From Anaerolinea sp. (GTDB lineage: Bacteria > Chloroflexota > Anaerolineae > Aggregatilineales > UBA2796), in contig JACSRJ010000230.1 of NCBI GenBank assembly GCA_014879835.1, positions 1 through 32,756 on the forward strand: a DNA stretch of 32,756 nt. The letters run 5' to 3'. Below the pieces are notes generated by a model that did no database searches, was not told where the DNA came from, and saw only the letters and a list, made by a program, of their open reading frames with translations. A program made the position numbers and the translations under genes. Below, one piece after another: positions 22,924 through 30,954 of the stretch. How positions within the stretch are numbered: the first letter of the stretch is position 1; every line of letters starts with the position of its first letter.

Positions 22924-24432
22924 CTACGCCCCTATGCCGGGTATACGGCAGGGCAGGATACCTTTCGCCTCGATCTCCCCAAAGATCACCCGTGACGCAG
23001 CCTCCAGCGCCACCGGACGGATGCTGTAACAGCACAAGTAGGTATCGATCTGGGGGAAAACGCTCAGATCGTAGGGGGTGCGCATTGCCACTACCAGCGG
23101 TTGTTTACCTTCGCGCTGTAAGGCGTTCACCAATTCCGACTGGGATTTATCCTGATCCGCTGCGATGGTACCCACAATCACCACATCGGCCCCTTTGACC
23201 ACATTCAGGAGGGCGCCGATCTCACCTTCTGGGGCATGGCGTCGCAGTTGATAGGCATCGGTGCGAGGGTGACGCTTGCGGATCATCTGTGCCAGTTGAA
23301 TCTCCACACTGGAAGAGGTATCCGCCGGAGTCAGGTTCTCCGGAATCGGGGTGATCACCGCGATCTGCGCATCGGAGGGCAGGCGCAGGGGGAGAGACTG
23401 AGCGCCTCGTACCACAGTCACGGCTGCATTTGCGATATTTTGGGCGATCTTCTGGTGGGCTTCGCAGCCGATGACCTCAAAAGCAGGTCGGTCAGTGCGA
23501 AGACGGGACTGAAGGGACTCCAAACGGCGAAGGGCTGCCGGATTCTCTTTACCGGCAAGCGACTCCATCAATTTGATTTGATCAGGGATGTGCCCCAAGA
23601 GTGCTAGATCAACCCCTGCGTGGAGTGCGGCCTGAACGCTCTCTCGATGCCCATAACGGGAGACCGCGTGCATATCCATGGCATCGGTGAGGATTAACCC
23701 CTGAAAGCCCAGCGTCTCCCGCAAATAGCGGATCACTGCCGGGGAGAGGGTCGCGGGCAGTTGGACATCAAGGGTGGGGAAAATGCCATGCCCATTCATG
23801 ATTGTGGCCACTCCTTCGCGGATCGCGGCCCGAAAAGGTGCCAGTTCAACCTGTTCTAACCGACTGAGTGCATGGGTGACTACGGTGGATTCAAAATGGG
23901 TGTCATGGGCAGAATCGCCCAACCCGGGAAAGTGTTTGGCGCTCGCCATGACCCCTTCCCTCTGCATCCCCCGGATCAAGGCTGCACCCAATTCCCCCAC
24001 CAAGGCCGGATCATCCCCAAAGGAACGCACCCCCAAGGCAGGGTTCGAGGGATTGATATTCACGTCCAGACAGGGCGCAAAATTGAGGTTCAGACCCATC
24101 GCCAGTAGTTCTCGTCCTAGAATTTGCCCTGCCTGTTCGGCCAGTTCCACAGAACGAGTCGCACCAAGGGCCATATTGCCGGGCAGTTCAGTGGCACCAC
24201 CAGTGATCGCAATCAGGTTGCCACCCTCTTGATCCGTACCGATCAAGGGTAGGGGTTGATTACCCTCTTGGGCCGCCCGATAAAGCGCATCGGTCAGAGC
24301 GCGCATGTGTGCGGGGCTGTCACCGTTGATCCCCCGGAACAGACAAAATGAAGCGATCTGCCCTTGGCGAACACCGTCCAAAACTGCTTTCGGGGGCATT
24401 TCACCTTTGAAGCTGTGCATCAACTGGCGCAT
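22924..24432 (-). CDS. GH3 family, NagZ-type beta-N-acetylhexosaminidase
   Basis: A 502-residue GH3 enzyme without signal peptide. TDQEGGNL and MGLNLNFAPCLDVN belong to the sugar pocket. KHFPGLGDSAHDTH (about residues 166-179) carries the Asp/His acid-base pair typical of NagZ-type members. LILTDAMDMHAV holds the nucleophile Asp250. A C-terminal alpha/beta domain follows. It should release terminal GlcNAc-type or beta-glucosyl residues in the cytoplasm from imported oligosaccharides. I place the start at the ATG at 24432, where family homology begins; the GTG at 24492 lies inside an intercistronic hairpin. The ribosome-binding site is weak (AGGA, 15 nt upstream). It is the last gene of the LacI/ABC operon. 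Confidence 0.85.
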   Translation of the reverse strand: MRQLMHSFKGEMPPKAVLDGVRQGQIASFCLFRGINGDSPAHMRALTDALYRAAQEGNQPLPLIGTDQEGGNLIAITGGATELPGNMALGATRSVELAEQAGQILGRELLAMGLNLNFAPCLDVNINPSNPALGVRSFGDDPALVGELGAALIRGMQREGVMASAKHFPGLGDSAHDTHFESTVVTHALSRLEQVELAPFRAAIREGVATIMNGHGIFPTLDVQLPATLSPAVIRYLRETLGFQGLILTDAMDMHAVSRYGHRESVQAALHAGVDLALLGHIPDQIKLMESLAGKENPAALRRLESLQSRLRTDRPAFEVIGCEAHQKIAQNIANAAVTVVRGAQSLPLRLPSDAQIAVITPIPENLTPADTSSSVEIQLAQMIRKRHPRTDAYQLRRHAPEGEIGALLNVVKGADVVIVGTIAADQDKSQSELVNALQREGKQPLVVAMRTPYDLSVFPQIDTYLCCYSIRPVALEAASRVIFGEIEAKGILPCRIPGIGA

Positions 24433-24484
24433 GATATTGTGTCGATTCCTGTTGATCGGTTGAGGTTGAAGTTGAAGATGCTGT

Positions 24485-24522
24485 GGGCACACCCGTGAGT
24501 GTGCCCTCAGGTTTCAGAAACC
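24485..24522 (-). promoter_or_regulatory. Intercistronic stem-loops before the GH3 gene
   Basis: GGGCACAC (24485-24492) and GTGTGCCC (24499-24506) form a perfect 8-bp stem with a 6-nt loop. A second small inverted repeat, GGTTTC-A-GAAACC (24510-24522), lies next to it. They sit between two genes of one operon and could stabilise the upstream message or reduce downstream expression. No T-run follows. Confidence 0.55.
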
Positions 24523-24526
24523 GAAT

Positions 24527-25846
24527 TTAGCCTACTTTTGCCTTGATTACATACAGTGAGACTGATTCCGGAGTCAGGGTGATCTCACCACTGCTCAGAT
24601 CGATCTCACCGAGCGCATCGGCCTTATGCTCCAGATCAAGCCGAGTGAGCGCTGCAGTGGAGGCGAAATTCCCGCCCGCAATATCGAGGCTGACGGTTTT
24701 TTCCTCCGAACTGAGGTTCACAATCATCAGGGTCAGGTCCCCCGCATCGTTCAGTGCGGCAGTGATGTTGACCTGAACATCGTCCGATTGGGAGGCAAGC
24801 AACTGAGTGCCAAACTGCTGGTAAAGCACATACACGTAATACACCGGGCGAGCGTCATAACGTGCCAGCAGCCCAAAGCCGCCCACAGGGGGATTAGAGT
24901 AGAAATTAAAGAACGTTACCATGTCCGCCTGCTGGCGGATCATTGTGCCGAGAGATGCAGCCCACCAAACCGCGTTATAGTGCGAACCGTTGGAAGTCTC
25001 GCCACCCATATCGGCAGTCCACGTGGTGTTGATCTCGGTCACCCCGATGGGCAGTTCGCGCCCCAAGATTTCTTTGCTGATCTGGCGGATATTGGGAATG
25101 ATGTAATCCCATTCGAGGGCGCTTGCAGCCACCTCTTCTTTGGTGATCTTGCGCGAACTGCTGTCCTTGGGGAAGGGATAACGGTGGATCGTGATCAGAT
25201 CAACCAGATCCCCGTTTGCCTTGAGGAACGCCTTTAACCATTCGCGGCGGGTTTCGAGATAAGTACCAGCGTTATCACTGGGCGGGTACTGGCTGATCTC
25301 CGGGCCAATAAGTAAGATCGAGGGATCAACGGCCTTCATGGCCTCAGCAAAAGCCCGCCAGTCCTTCAGGTACTTTTCGAGCGAGTATTCCTTAAACAGA
25401 TCGGGTTCATTGCCGATAGCCCAGTAACGCAGCCCATATTTCTTTTCGACATTCATATAGCGGACGAGTTCGGCTGCTTTTTCAGGGGTGCTGTTGTGCA
25501 GACGCACATGCAGACTGGCTTCGGCGTTGATCCGATTGGCAAACGCCATGTAGAGGGTATCCAGTTGGAAGGGGGTCAAATCATTTTGATCACCCCACTC
25601 ACCGCCGGGATAACGCAGGAACTTCACCCCCGATTTTTCGGCAAGGGGCACTACATCGGGCGGCATGATTGCCCAAGGCCCATAGTTGGCCCCAAAAAGG
25701 CGAGGGCTGATCGGGCCTAAAGCTTGATCGGCTTGCACCTTTAGAACCACCGGGGCGGCACTGACGCCCACCGCCACAGAAAGCATCAGTGCCAACCAAA
25801 CAACCAGCGTGATTCCGGCAAGGAGTCGGCGCTGAGAGTGTTTCAT
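24527..25846 (-). CDS. Secreted clan GH-A glycoside hydrolase (GH39/GH79-like)
   Basis: A 439-residue protein with a signal peptide (basic start, hydrophobic run VVWLALMLSVAVGV, probable cut after VSA near residue 30). The barrel begins LFGANYGPW. The acid/base Glu147 is in YWAIGNEPDLF, the Asn-Glu signature of clan GH-A, and the nucleophile Glu271 is in IGVTEINTTW. A C-terminal beta-sandwich (about 355-439) follows, as in GH39, GH51 and GH79 enzymes. Exact family and substrate are not clear; beta-xylosidase, arabinofuranosidase or glucuronidase types are options. It starts 2 bp after the upstream permease stop. Its place in the uptake operon suggests trimming of an external polysaccharide to the transported oligosaccharide. 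Confidence 0.78.
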   Translation of the reverse strand: MKHSQRRLLAGITLVVWLALMLSVAVGVSAAPVVLKVQADQALGPISPRLFGANYGPWAIMPPDVVPLAEKSGVKFLRYPGGEWGDQNDLTPFQLDTLYMAFANRINAEASLHVRLHNSTPEKAAELVRYMNVEKKYGLRYWAIGNEPDLFKEYSLEKYLKDWRAFAEAMKAVDPSILLIGPEISQYPPSDNAGTYLETRREWLKAFLKANGDLVDLITIHRYPFPKDSSSRKITKEEVAASALEWDYIIPNIRQISKEILGRELPIGVTEINTTWTADMGGETSNGSHYNAVWWAASLGTMIRQQADMVTFFNFYSNPPVGGFGLLARYDARPVYYVYVLYQQFGTQLLASQSDDVQVNITAALNDAGDLTLMIVNLSSEEKTVSLDIAGGNFASTAALTRLDLEHKADALGEIDLSSGEITLTPESVSLYVIKAKVG

Positions 25847-25848
25847 GG

Positions 25849-26940
25849 TTACTTCTCTACCCCGGTGATGACCACACCACGCATAAAGACCCGCTGGGCC
25901 AAGAAGAAGATGATCACGGGGATCGCCATGGCCATAAGCGAGGTCGCTTGGATCAGATCAGGGCGCTGCCCATACTGGAAGTTAAAGACCTGAATACCCA
26001 CTGACACGGGCTGAAGTTCCTTCTGCCCAAGGAGGTAGATCAGCGGGCCAAAGAAGTCGTTCCATGACCATACAAAGTGGAACACGCCCACTGAGATGAT
26101 GGCCGCCCAGCTTTGGGGGATGATCACATTGAGCAGGATACGGAACGGCCCCGCCCCGTCGATCATCGCCGCTTCGTCCAGTTCGCGGGGTAGAGTCAGG
26201 AAGTACTGCCGCAGCAAAAAGACGTTATAAGCGTTGGCGAAGAAGTGGGGCACAATCAGTGGCAGCCAAGTGCCTGTCCACTTGATCGAGGCAAAAAATG
26301 CGTAGGTGGGGATCAGGGTGACCTGTCCGGGCAGGATGATTGTGCCCAGCAGGATGATGAACATCAGATTCTTACCCGGGATGGGGAAGCGGGCAAAGGC
26401 ATAGGCCACGCAGATACACGAGAGCAGAGTGCCGATCATGCCCGTCACCGCGATGAACAAGGTATTGCCCATCAGACGCGGGAAGTTGATTAGCTCCCAA
26501 GCTTCGGCGAAGTTCTCAAAGTGCGCTTCCATCACCTGCACTGGTTCGAGGGTACGCCAGTTGCCTTCCCATGTTATCTCCCCTGCTTCAGGGTTGGCAG
26601 GATCGATAAAGACGCTGCTGCGGCGGGTCGCGGAGACCTGCGCCAATTCGCGGGTTACCCCGTCGATTTCAACTTTGAAGATGGGCAGTTGTTTACCTTT
26701 GTACTCATACTTCTTAGCGCCCATCGGGAAGATCGAGGAGTCCGCAGTCTGCGAAAGCTGCTCTTGGGAGCGAATGGCCACCATGAACATATTGGCCAGC
26801 GGGCTGAGGTAAACCAACAAAAACAGCACCGCAAACATGGTCACCAGCCCGTAAGTGGCAAACTTACGAAGCTGCACTGCATAAAAAGGTGAGGTATTGA
26901 CTGCTTTATTGTAGGTTGCTTTATTGACGGTGGTTGCCAT
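25849..26940 (-). CDS. ABC sugar transporter permease (MalG type) with large external insert
   Basis: A 363-residue inner membrane permease of the CUT1 type. Six helices are apparent. The cytoplasmic coupling loop is ELDEAAMIDGAGPFRILLNV, the EAA motif that contacts the ATPase. Between helices 1 and 2 there are about 90 residues with YKGKQLPIFKVEIDG, FIDPANPEAGEITWEG and NWRTLEPVQVMEAHF. This is longer than in Escherichia coli MalG and I recall such inserts in related Chloroflexota permeases. GGAGG lies 7 nt before the ATG, inside the end of the upstream permease gene; only 3 bp separate the two. No ATPase gene is in the operon. Confidence 0.9.
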   Translation of the reverse strand: MATTVNKATYNKAVNTSPFYAVQLRKFATYGLVTMFAVLFLLVYLSPLANMFMVAIRSQEQLSQTADSSIFPMGAKKYEYKGKQLPIFKVEIDGVTRELAQVSATRRSSVFIDPANPEAGEITWEGNWRTLEPVQVMEAHFENFAEAWELINFPRLMGNTLFIAVTGMIGTLLSCICVAYAFARFPIPGKNLMFIILLGTIILPGQVTLIPTYAFFASIKWTGTWLPLIVPHFFANAYNVFLLRQYFLTLPRELDEAAMIDGAGPFRILLNVIIPQSWAAIISVGVFHFVWSWNDFFGPLIYLLGQKELQPVSVGIQVFNFQYGQRPDLIQATSLMAMAIPVIIFFLAQRVFMRGVVITGVEK

Positions 26941-26943
26941 GAT

Positions 26944-27927
26944 TTAGCCTCCGCTCGCGTAATAGACCCACCGACGGGAGGTAGCGAAAATGCCCACCGT
27001 GAACGCCAGCGCCACGATGAAGATCAACCACGCCTGTGCTGAGGCAAAACCCATATCACCGAAGGCGAAGCCAGTGCGATACAGGTGTAGGTTGATGAAG
27101 TTTGCTGAAGGATCGGAACGGGTGGTGTTGGACATCACGTAAGGCACGATGAAATACTGCATCAGCCCCACCAGACTCAGCACCAGATTGTAAAGAATAA
27201 CTGGGGAGATCATAGGCAGGGTGATCTTCCAGAACACCACCGGCCCAGTTGCGCCGTCCACACGGGCAGCCTCATACAATTCGGTGGGCACCCCCTGCAT
27301 CGACGCGAGCATGGTCAACATGGCATTGCCCACGCCCCACAGCCCGATCAGCACAAAAGCGGTGTGCATGTAAGCAGAGTCAAACAGCCAGTTGGGCGGT
27401 TCGGTAATGCCCAAAAGACGCAAAATGCGGTTGAGGTAACCGGTTTGCCCATTCAGGTATGACTGCCAAATGAATACCCCAGAGATTGCAGGCACCATAA
27501 AGGGCATGTAAAACAGCACCCGCAGGATGGGTTTGCCCAGCAGGAACTTGGAATTCAGCAGTGATGCCATGCCCAGCGGGAACAAAATCGAAATCGGGGC
27601 TGCGATCAACATAAAGCGCAGGGTGACTCCCAATGCGTTGGAGGTCACCGGGTCGGTGAACATCTTTTCCCAGTTGCCAAAGAGGCAGCGGAGGGACCCA
27701 AATTCAGCGACGCAGGCTGGGTTATCGCTGAGCAACTGGATCGGCTCACCAATGCGGAAATTGGTGAAACTAAACACAAACGACGCGATCATCGGAAAAA
27801 AGGTGAAGACAAAAAAGCCGAAGATCCACGGTGACAGAAAGACCCATCCCCACCGACGCTGACGCTGGAGAATGGTAAGGCGCGATTCTGGTCCTATATT
27901 GGCGGATGTGGCGGTTGAAGTGGTCAT
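26944..27927 (-). CDS. ABC sugar transporter permease (MalF/UgpA type)
   Basis: A 327-residue permease. The N terminus is polar, then WGWVFLSPWIFGFFVFTFFP starts the first helix, typical of MalF/UgpA-like CUT1 permeases. The EAA loop reads ELYEAARVDGATGPVVFWKI, and MISPVILYNLVLSLVG follows. The start is placed at the ATG at 27927 (MTTSTATSANIG) because AGGA lies 8 nt upstream; ATG at 27936 and a longer start at 27978 have no good site. The longer one would begin inside a strong stem-loop. It pairs with the MalG-type permease to form the membrane channel for the binding protein encoded upstream. Confidence 0.9.
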   Translation of the reverse strand: MTTSTATSANIGPESRLTILQRQRRWGWVFLSPWIFGFFVFTFFPMIASFVFSFTNFRIGEPIQLLSDNPACVAEFGSLRCLFGNWEKMFTDPVTSNALGVTLRFMLIAAPISILFPLGMASLLNSKFLLGKPILRVLFYMPFMVPAISGVFIWQSYLNGQTGYLNRILRLLGITEPPNWLFDSAYMHTAFVLIGLWGVGNAMLTMLASMQGVPTELYEAARVDGATGPVVFWKITLPMISPVILYNLVLSLVGLMQYFIVPYVMSNTTRSDPSANFINLHLYRTGFAFGDMGFASAQAWLIFIVALAFTVGIFATSRRWVYYASGG

Positions 27928-27956
27928 ACGAACCATCCTAAAAACTCTGTTTGAGG

Positions 27957-27988
27957 AAGGCGCTGTGCAGTCACCCACACAGCGCCTT
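27957..27988 (-). promoter_or_regulatory. Strong intercistronic stem-loop between binding protein and permease genes
   Basis: AAGGCGCTGTG (27957-27967) and CACAGCGCCTT (27978-27988) form a perfect 11-bp stem with a 10-nt loop. It starts 38 bp after the binding-protein stop. In many ABC operons such a structure protects the binding-protein message and lowers permease expression, as between malE and malF. A TTTTT run lies about 12 nt further along the minus strand, so partial termination is also possible. Confidence 0.7.
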
Positions 27989-28026
27989 AGCCTAGCGGCA
28001 TTTACGAAGCAAGGAGAGGAGTCAGT

Positions 28027-29391
28027 TTACTTCTTGACTTCGTCGATGATCGTCTGAAGGTCGGCTGCCAGTTTGTCGAGTTCGGCGTCAACGTCGATGC
28101 TCGCGCCCTGATCACCACGCAGCAGGGTAGCGAAGTCCGCAAAGCGCAGTTGACCCTTGGCGAAATTCGGATAGTAGGACTCATGGACAGAGATTGCGTA
28201 TGCCATGCTGGCGGGCGCAACACCCCAGTTTTGGACGCTGGGATATTTTTCCTGCAAGCCCTTGATGAAGGGTTCCTGCAGTTCCGGAAGACCGGGATAC
28301 GCACCGTATGCCTTCAGCAGATCGAGCGCAGCTTCGCCCTGCAGGTAGGTCAGGACTTTGAAGGCTGCTTCGGGGTTCTTGCTGGCTTTCATGATACGGA
28401 AGGTGTCCATATCGGTAACGGAATAGTAGTTGCCCTTGTAGCTAGGCACAACAGCCAAGTCCCAGTTGCTCTTCAGGTCAGCCAAGCAGCAGGTGTACCA
28501 CAGCATGGTGCGGGACATGGCAATCTTGCCCGAAGCAAACGGGTGAGGCTTCAGCAGGTCGCTGTTGACGGCGGTGTTGTTGGGCATGAAGTGGTCTACC
28601 CAGATGGCGTTATACATGAACTTGGCATGTTCGCGCCAGTTGTCGGGGACAGTGACTTTGCCAGTCGCTGCATCATAGAAGGGGTTGCCACCAAAGGTGT
28701 CGAAGTCGGCACGGATGGTGTCCCACTGATGATCAAAACCGTACTGCACGATCTTGGTGGGGTCAAAGGCATCGCTGGTGGCGTCTTCGCCATTGGCGTC
28801 AACGGTCAGGATCTTGGCAACTTCTACGAGGGTGTCCCAAGTCCAGTCGACTTCTTCGCCATTGAGCATGTACTTGGCGCCGAATTCGGTAGGCGGATAG
28901 GCCAGACCGGCTTCGTCAAACAGGTCTTTGTTGATATAGAGCACACCGGGGAAGACCGCGAAGGGGATACCGATCAGACCTTCGGGGGACTCATACTGCT
29001 TCACCAAAGCTTCGGGGTACTGGGACAGATCATAGCCCATTTTTTCCACCAAAGGCTTCAGATCAAGGTACTGTCCAGCAAACAGGTTCGCACCACTCCA
29101 ACCAACGGGGCCCACAATGTCGGGGGCATCGCCAGCGGCGATCAGGGTGCTGAGCACGTCGGGGGCAGCTTGGTTGCTGGCGGCGATATTCAGTTTCAGT
29201 TCAATCTCGGTCTGAGATTCATTGAACTTCTTGGCCACCGCTTCCTGAACCGGGATCTGATCCACGTTGGTGCCAGTGCCCAAACCGATGAACCAAGTCA
29301 CCACAACTTTATCCTGCGCATTGGCATTCGCCAGAGGGACGAGCGCTAGCACAAAAGCGAGCGCGAGCAGAAGAGCGACATTACGTTTCAT
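28027..29391 (-). CDS. ABC transporter sugar-binding protein (extracellular solute-binding family 1)
   Basis: A 454-residue binding protein. The signal peptide has MKRN, a hydrophobic core VALLLALAFVLALVPLA and a likely cut after ANA near residue 24. There is no lipobox Cys, so it may be free, or held in another way. The mature part has VVVTWFIGLGTGTNVDQIPVQ, AAGDAPDIVGPVGW, GLIGIPFAVFPGVLYINKDL and YLQGEAALDLLKAYGAYPGL, all usual in family 1 sugar-binding proteins. GAGG lies 8 nt before the ATG. It is the second gene of the operon, 129 bp after lacI-type regulator. Substrate is probably an oligosaccharide. Confidence 0.9.
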   Translation of the reverse strand: MKRNVALLLALAFVLALVPLANANAQDKVVVTWFIGLGTGTNVDQIPVQEAVAKKFNESQTEIELKLNIAASNQAAPDVLSTLIAAGDAPDIVGPVGWSGANLFAGQYLDLKPLVEKMGYDLSQYPEALVKQYESPEGLIGIPFAVFPGVLYINKDLFDEAGLAYPPTEFGAKYMLNGEEVDWTWDTLVEVAKILTVDANGEDATSDAFDPTKIVQYGFDHQWDTIRADFDTFGGNPFYDAATGKVTVPDNWREHAKFMYNAIWVDHFMPNNTAVNSDLLKPHPFASGKIAMSRTMLWYTCCLADLKSNWDLAVVPSYKGNYYSVTDMDTFRIMKASKNPEAAFKVLTYLQGEAALDLLKAYGAYPGLPELQEPFIKGLQEKYPSVQNWGVAPASMAYAISVHESYYPNFAKGQLRFADFATLLRGDQGASIDVDAELDKLAADLQTIIDEVKK

Positions 29392-29520
29392 GTTTAACCT
29401 CTTGACTAAAGAAAACGAATGACCACTTGGGTGTTGAGTATTGAGCTTCGCGTGAGTACCTTTACGACTTAAGCGAATAGTCTTTTCCTCCTCCAGTGAC
29501 TCTAGAAACTAAGCACTAAC

Positions 29521-30549
29521 TTACCGAAGGGGCAGGGGTGATGAAGCGCCACAGGAATGACGTACCACCAGTTCGGTCGGCAGGATGATGTGCTGCGGAC
29601 CAATGGCTCTACCCTCAATCAGGTCGATCAACAGCCGGGCGGCTTTTTCGCCCTTCTGCTGTACAGGTTGGCGAACGGTCGTCAGCATCGGGAAGGATTG
29701 GGAAGCGACATCGATATCATCAAACCCAATCACGCTGAGGTCGTCGGGCACAGTCAGTCCCGCGTCGCGGGCTGCCTGCAAAATCCCGATGGCAATGGTG
29801 TCACCGGCCGCAAAGATGGCGTCAGGCTTATGGGGCAAAAGCTGCCTCAAACCGTCATAACCAGCATTGCGGTTGAAGTGTCCCGGGATGATCAATTCAG
29901 GCAGGATGGGCAGTCCAGCACGCTGAAGGGCGTTTTTATAGCCCTGCAAGCGATCTTGGGCATCACCAATGTTGGGGTGTCCAGTGATATGGGCGATCCG
30001 GCGGCGTCCCAGTTTGATCAGATGCTCAACCGCCATCTCAGCAGCGGCGATGTTATCGACGGTGACATAACTGAGCCGATCCTCATACAGCATGGGACGG
30101 TCAATCATCACCACCGGGTAGCGCAGCCGGGGGATCATGGCGAAAAAGGGGTGATGGCCCTCCATCGAGGCGATAATGATGCCATCCATCTGTCGATTGT
30201 TTGAGATACGACGGATCAGGTTGTCGTCAGCGGCGGTGAGTTCTCCCAACCACAGCAGCAGTGCATACTCCAGATCACGAGTCCCATAGTTTAAGCCTGC
30301 CAAAAGCTGCGGAAAGTAGCTGTTATCAGTAAAGAAGATATTCTCGCTGGTGGGGATAACGACCCCCACAATCTCGGTTCGGCGGGTCACGAGGGCACGT
30401 GCCGAAGGATTGGGGTGGAAGTTCTCGGCGCGGATGATCTGCCACACTTTTTCACGGGTTAGGGCATTGACGTTGGGATCGTCATTGATGACCCGGGAAA
30501 CTGTGGAGCGCGAGACTCCAGCTTTTTTAGCAATATCTTCCAAGTTCAT
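29521..30549 (-). CDS. LacI family transcriptional regulator (CebR/CelR-like site)
   Basis: A 342-residue repressor. The N-terminal helix-turn-helix is MNLEDIAKKAGVSRSTVSRV, followed by the hinge NPSARALVTRRT. A periplasmic-binding-protein-like core has VGVVIPTSENIFFTD, IAHITGHPNIGDAQDRLQGY, DAIFAAGDTIAIGILQAARD and VIGFDDIDVASQSFPMLTTV. It is the first gene of the sugar-uptake operon. Two palindromes of the form known for CebR and CelR lie just downstream of its own promoter, so it probably represses itself and the whole operon. The effector may be a beta-linked oligosaccharide; this is inference from the operator. Confidence 0.93.
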   Translation of the reverse strand: MNLEDIAKKAGVSRSTVSRVINDDPNVNALTREKVWQIIRAENFHPNPSARALVTRRTEIVGVVIPTSENIFFTDNSYFPQLLAGLNYGTRDLEYALLLWLGELTAADDNLIRRISNNRQMDGIIIASMEGHHPFFAMIPRLRYPVVMIDRPMLYEDRLSYVTVDNIAAAEMAVEHLIKLGRRRIAHITGHPNIGDAQDRLQGYKNALQRAGLPILPELIIPGHFNRNAGYDGLRQLLPHKPDAIFAAGDTIAIGILQAARDAGLTVPDDLSVIGFDDIDVASQSFPMLTTVRQPVQQKGEKAARLLIDLIEGRAIGPQHIILPTELVVRHSCGASSPLPLR

Positions 30550-30599
30550 AAAAAACTACTCTTGATTGGACGCAGCTCATGTAATGATCTACTCGCCCT

Positions 30600-30615
30600 T
30601 TGGGAGCGCTCTCAG
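30600..30615. promoter_or_regulatory. LacI-type operator O1 (imperfect)
   Basis: TTGGGAGCGCTCTCAG has the same core as the perfect site O2, with two changed bases in the right arm. Its centre is 24 bp from that of O2, so two dimers could bind on nearly the same face of the DNA. Confidence 0.7.
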
Positions 30616-30623
30616 AAAAAAAC

Positions 30624-30639
30624 TTGGGAGCGCTCCCAA
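30624..30639. promoter_or_regulatory. LacI-type operator O2 (perfect palindrome)
   Basis: TTGGGAGCGCTCCCAA is a perfect 16-bp palindrome. Its inner 14 bp equal the operator described for Streptomyces CebR and Thermobifida CelR. It lies about 5-20 bp after the expected transcription start of the regulator gene. Confidence 0.85.
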
Positions 30640-30650
30640 CTCATAAAAAC

Positions 30651-30680
30651 AGTTTACATTCGCTTGCAATGTTTTGTCAA
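30651..30680 (-). promoter_or_regulatory. Promoter of the LacI/ABC operon
   Basis: On the minus strand, TTGACA (30680-30675) and TAAACT (30656-30651) are 18 bp apart. The -35 box is consensus, the -10 box matches 4 of 6. Operator O2 begins 11 bp after the -10 box. Confidence 0.6.
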
Positions 30681-30954
30681 GTAGTTGGTCAAAACTCGTC
30701 AAAAAGTCATTCATGGGGTGACGCAGTGTACGCATTGGCACCCCTCAAACCGCGCTCTAGGGAATGTTATAATCGTTAGAAGTTGCGCACTTGCCCTCGC
30801 CCCCAACCCCCTTCACCCTCATGGTGAAAGGGGGAAAAGAGGTTCTTGAGGGGGTTCCCCCTCACACTGCCCTTTTTGTAAAGCTGGGCGAAACAGGTTC
30901 AACTGTGTAAATCTCAAATCGTAAAAAACCTCTAAAAAAGCCAAGAGAGATTTT
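30681..30954. other. Intergenic region upstream of the carboxylase gene
   Basis: It holds repeat copy 3 and a TATAAT at 30768-30773, whose -35 region (TCAAAC, 17 bp upstream) is poor. No coding frame is convincing. Together with the lacI leader (30550-30680), the gap between genes is 405 bp. Confidence 0.4.
30793..30877. repeat. Dispersed intergenic repeat, copy 3, with two hairpins
   Basis: CCCCCTTCACC (30807-30817) pairs with GGTGAAAGGGGG (30823-30834) with one bulged base. TGAGGGGG (30847-30854) pairs with CCCCCTCA (30857-30864). The segment between the hairpins (GGGGGAAAAGA...TTCTTGAGGGGG) resembles the matching part of copy 2. A TTTTT run follows at 30873-30877, so the right hairpin may also act as a terminator. 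Confidence 0.6.

Noticed and set aside
28150-29349. 399-codon open frame on the plus strand opposite the binding-protein gene
   Set aside because: It is antisense to a gene with clear family motifs; its translation has no recognisable domain and follows from the codon bias of the real gene.
29469-29495. AGGAGG in the lacI-binding-protein gap, followed by an open frame in phase with the binding-protein gene
   Set aside because: The frame offers only an ATT at the right distance, no ATG, GTG or TTG. The normal ATG at 29391 has its own GAGG and starts a perfect signal peptide, so the extension is probably chance.
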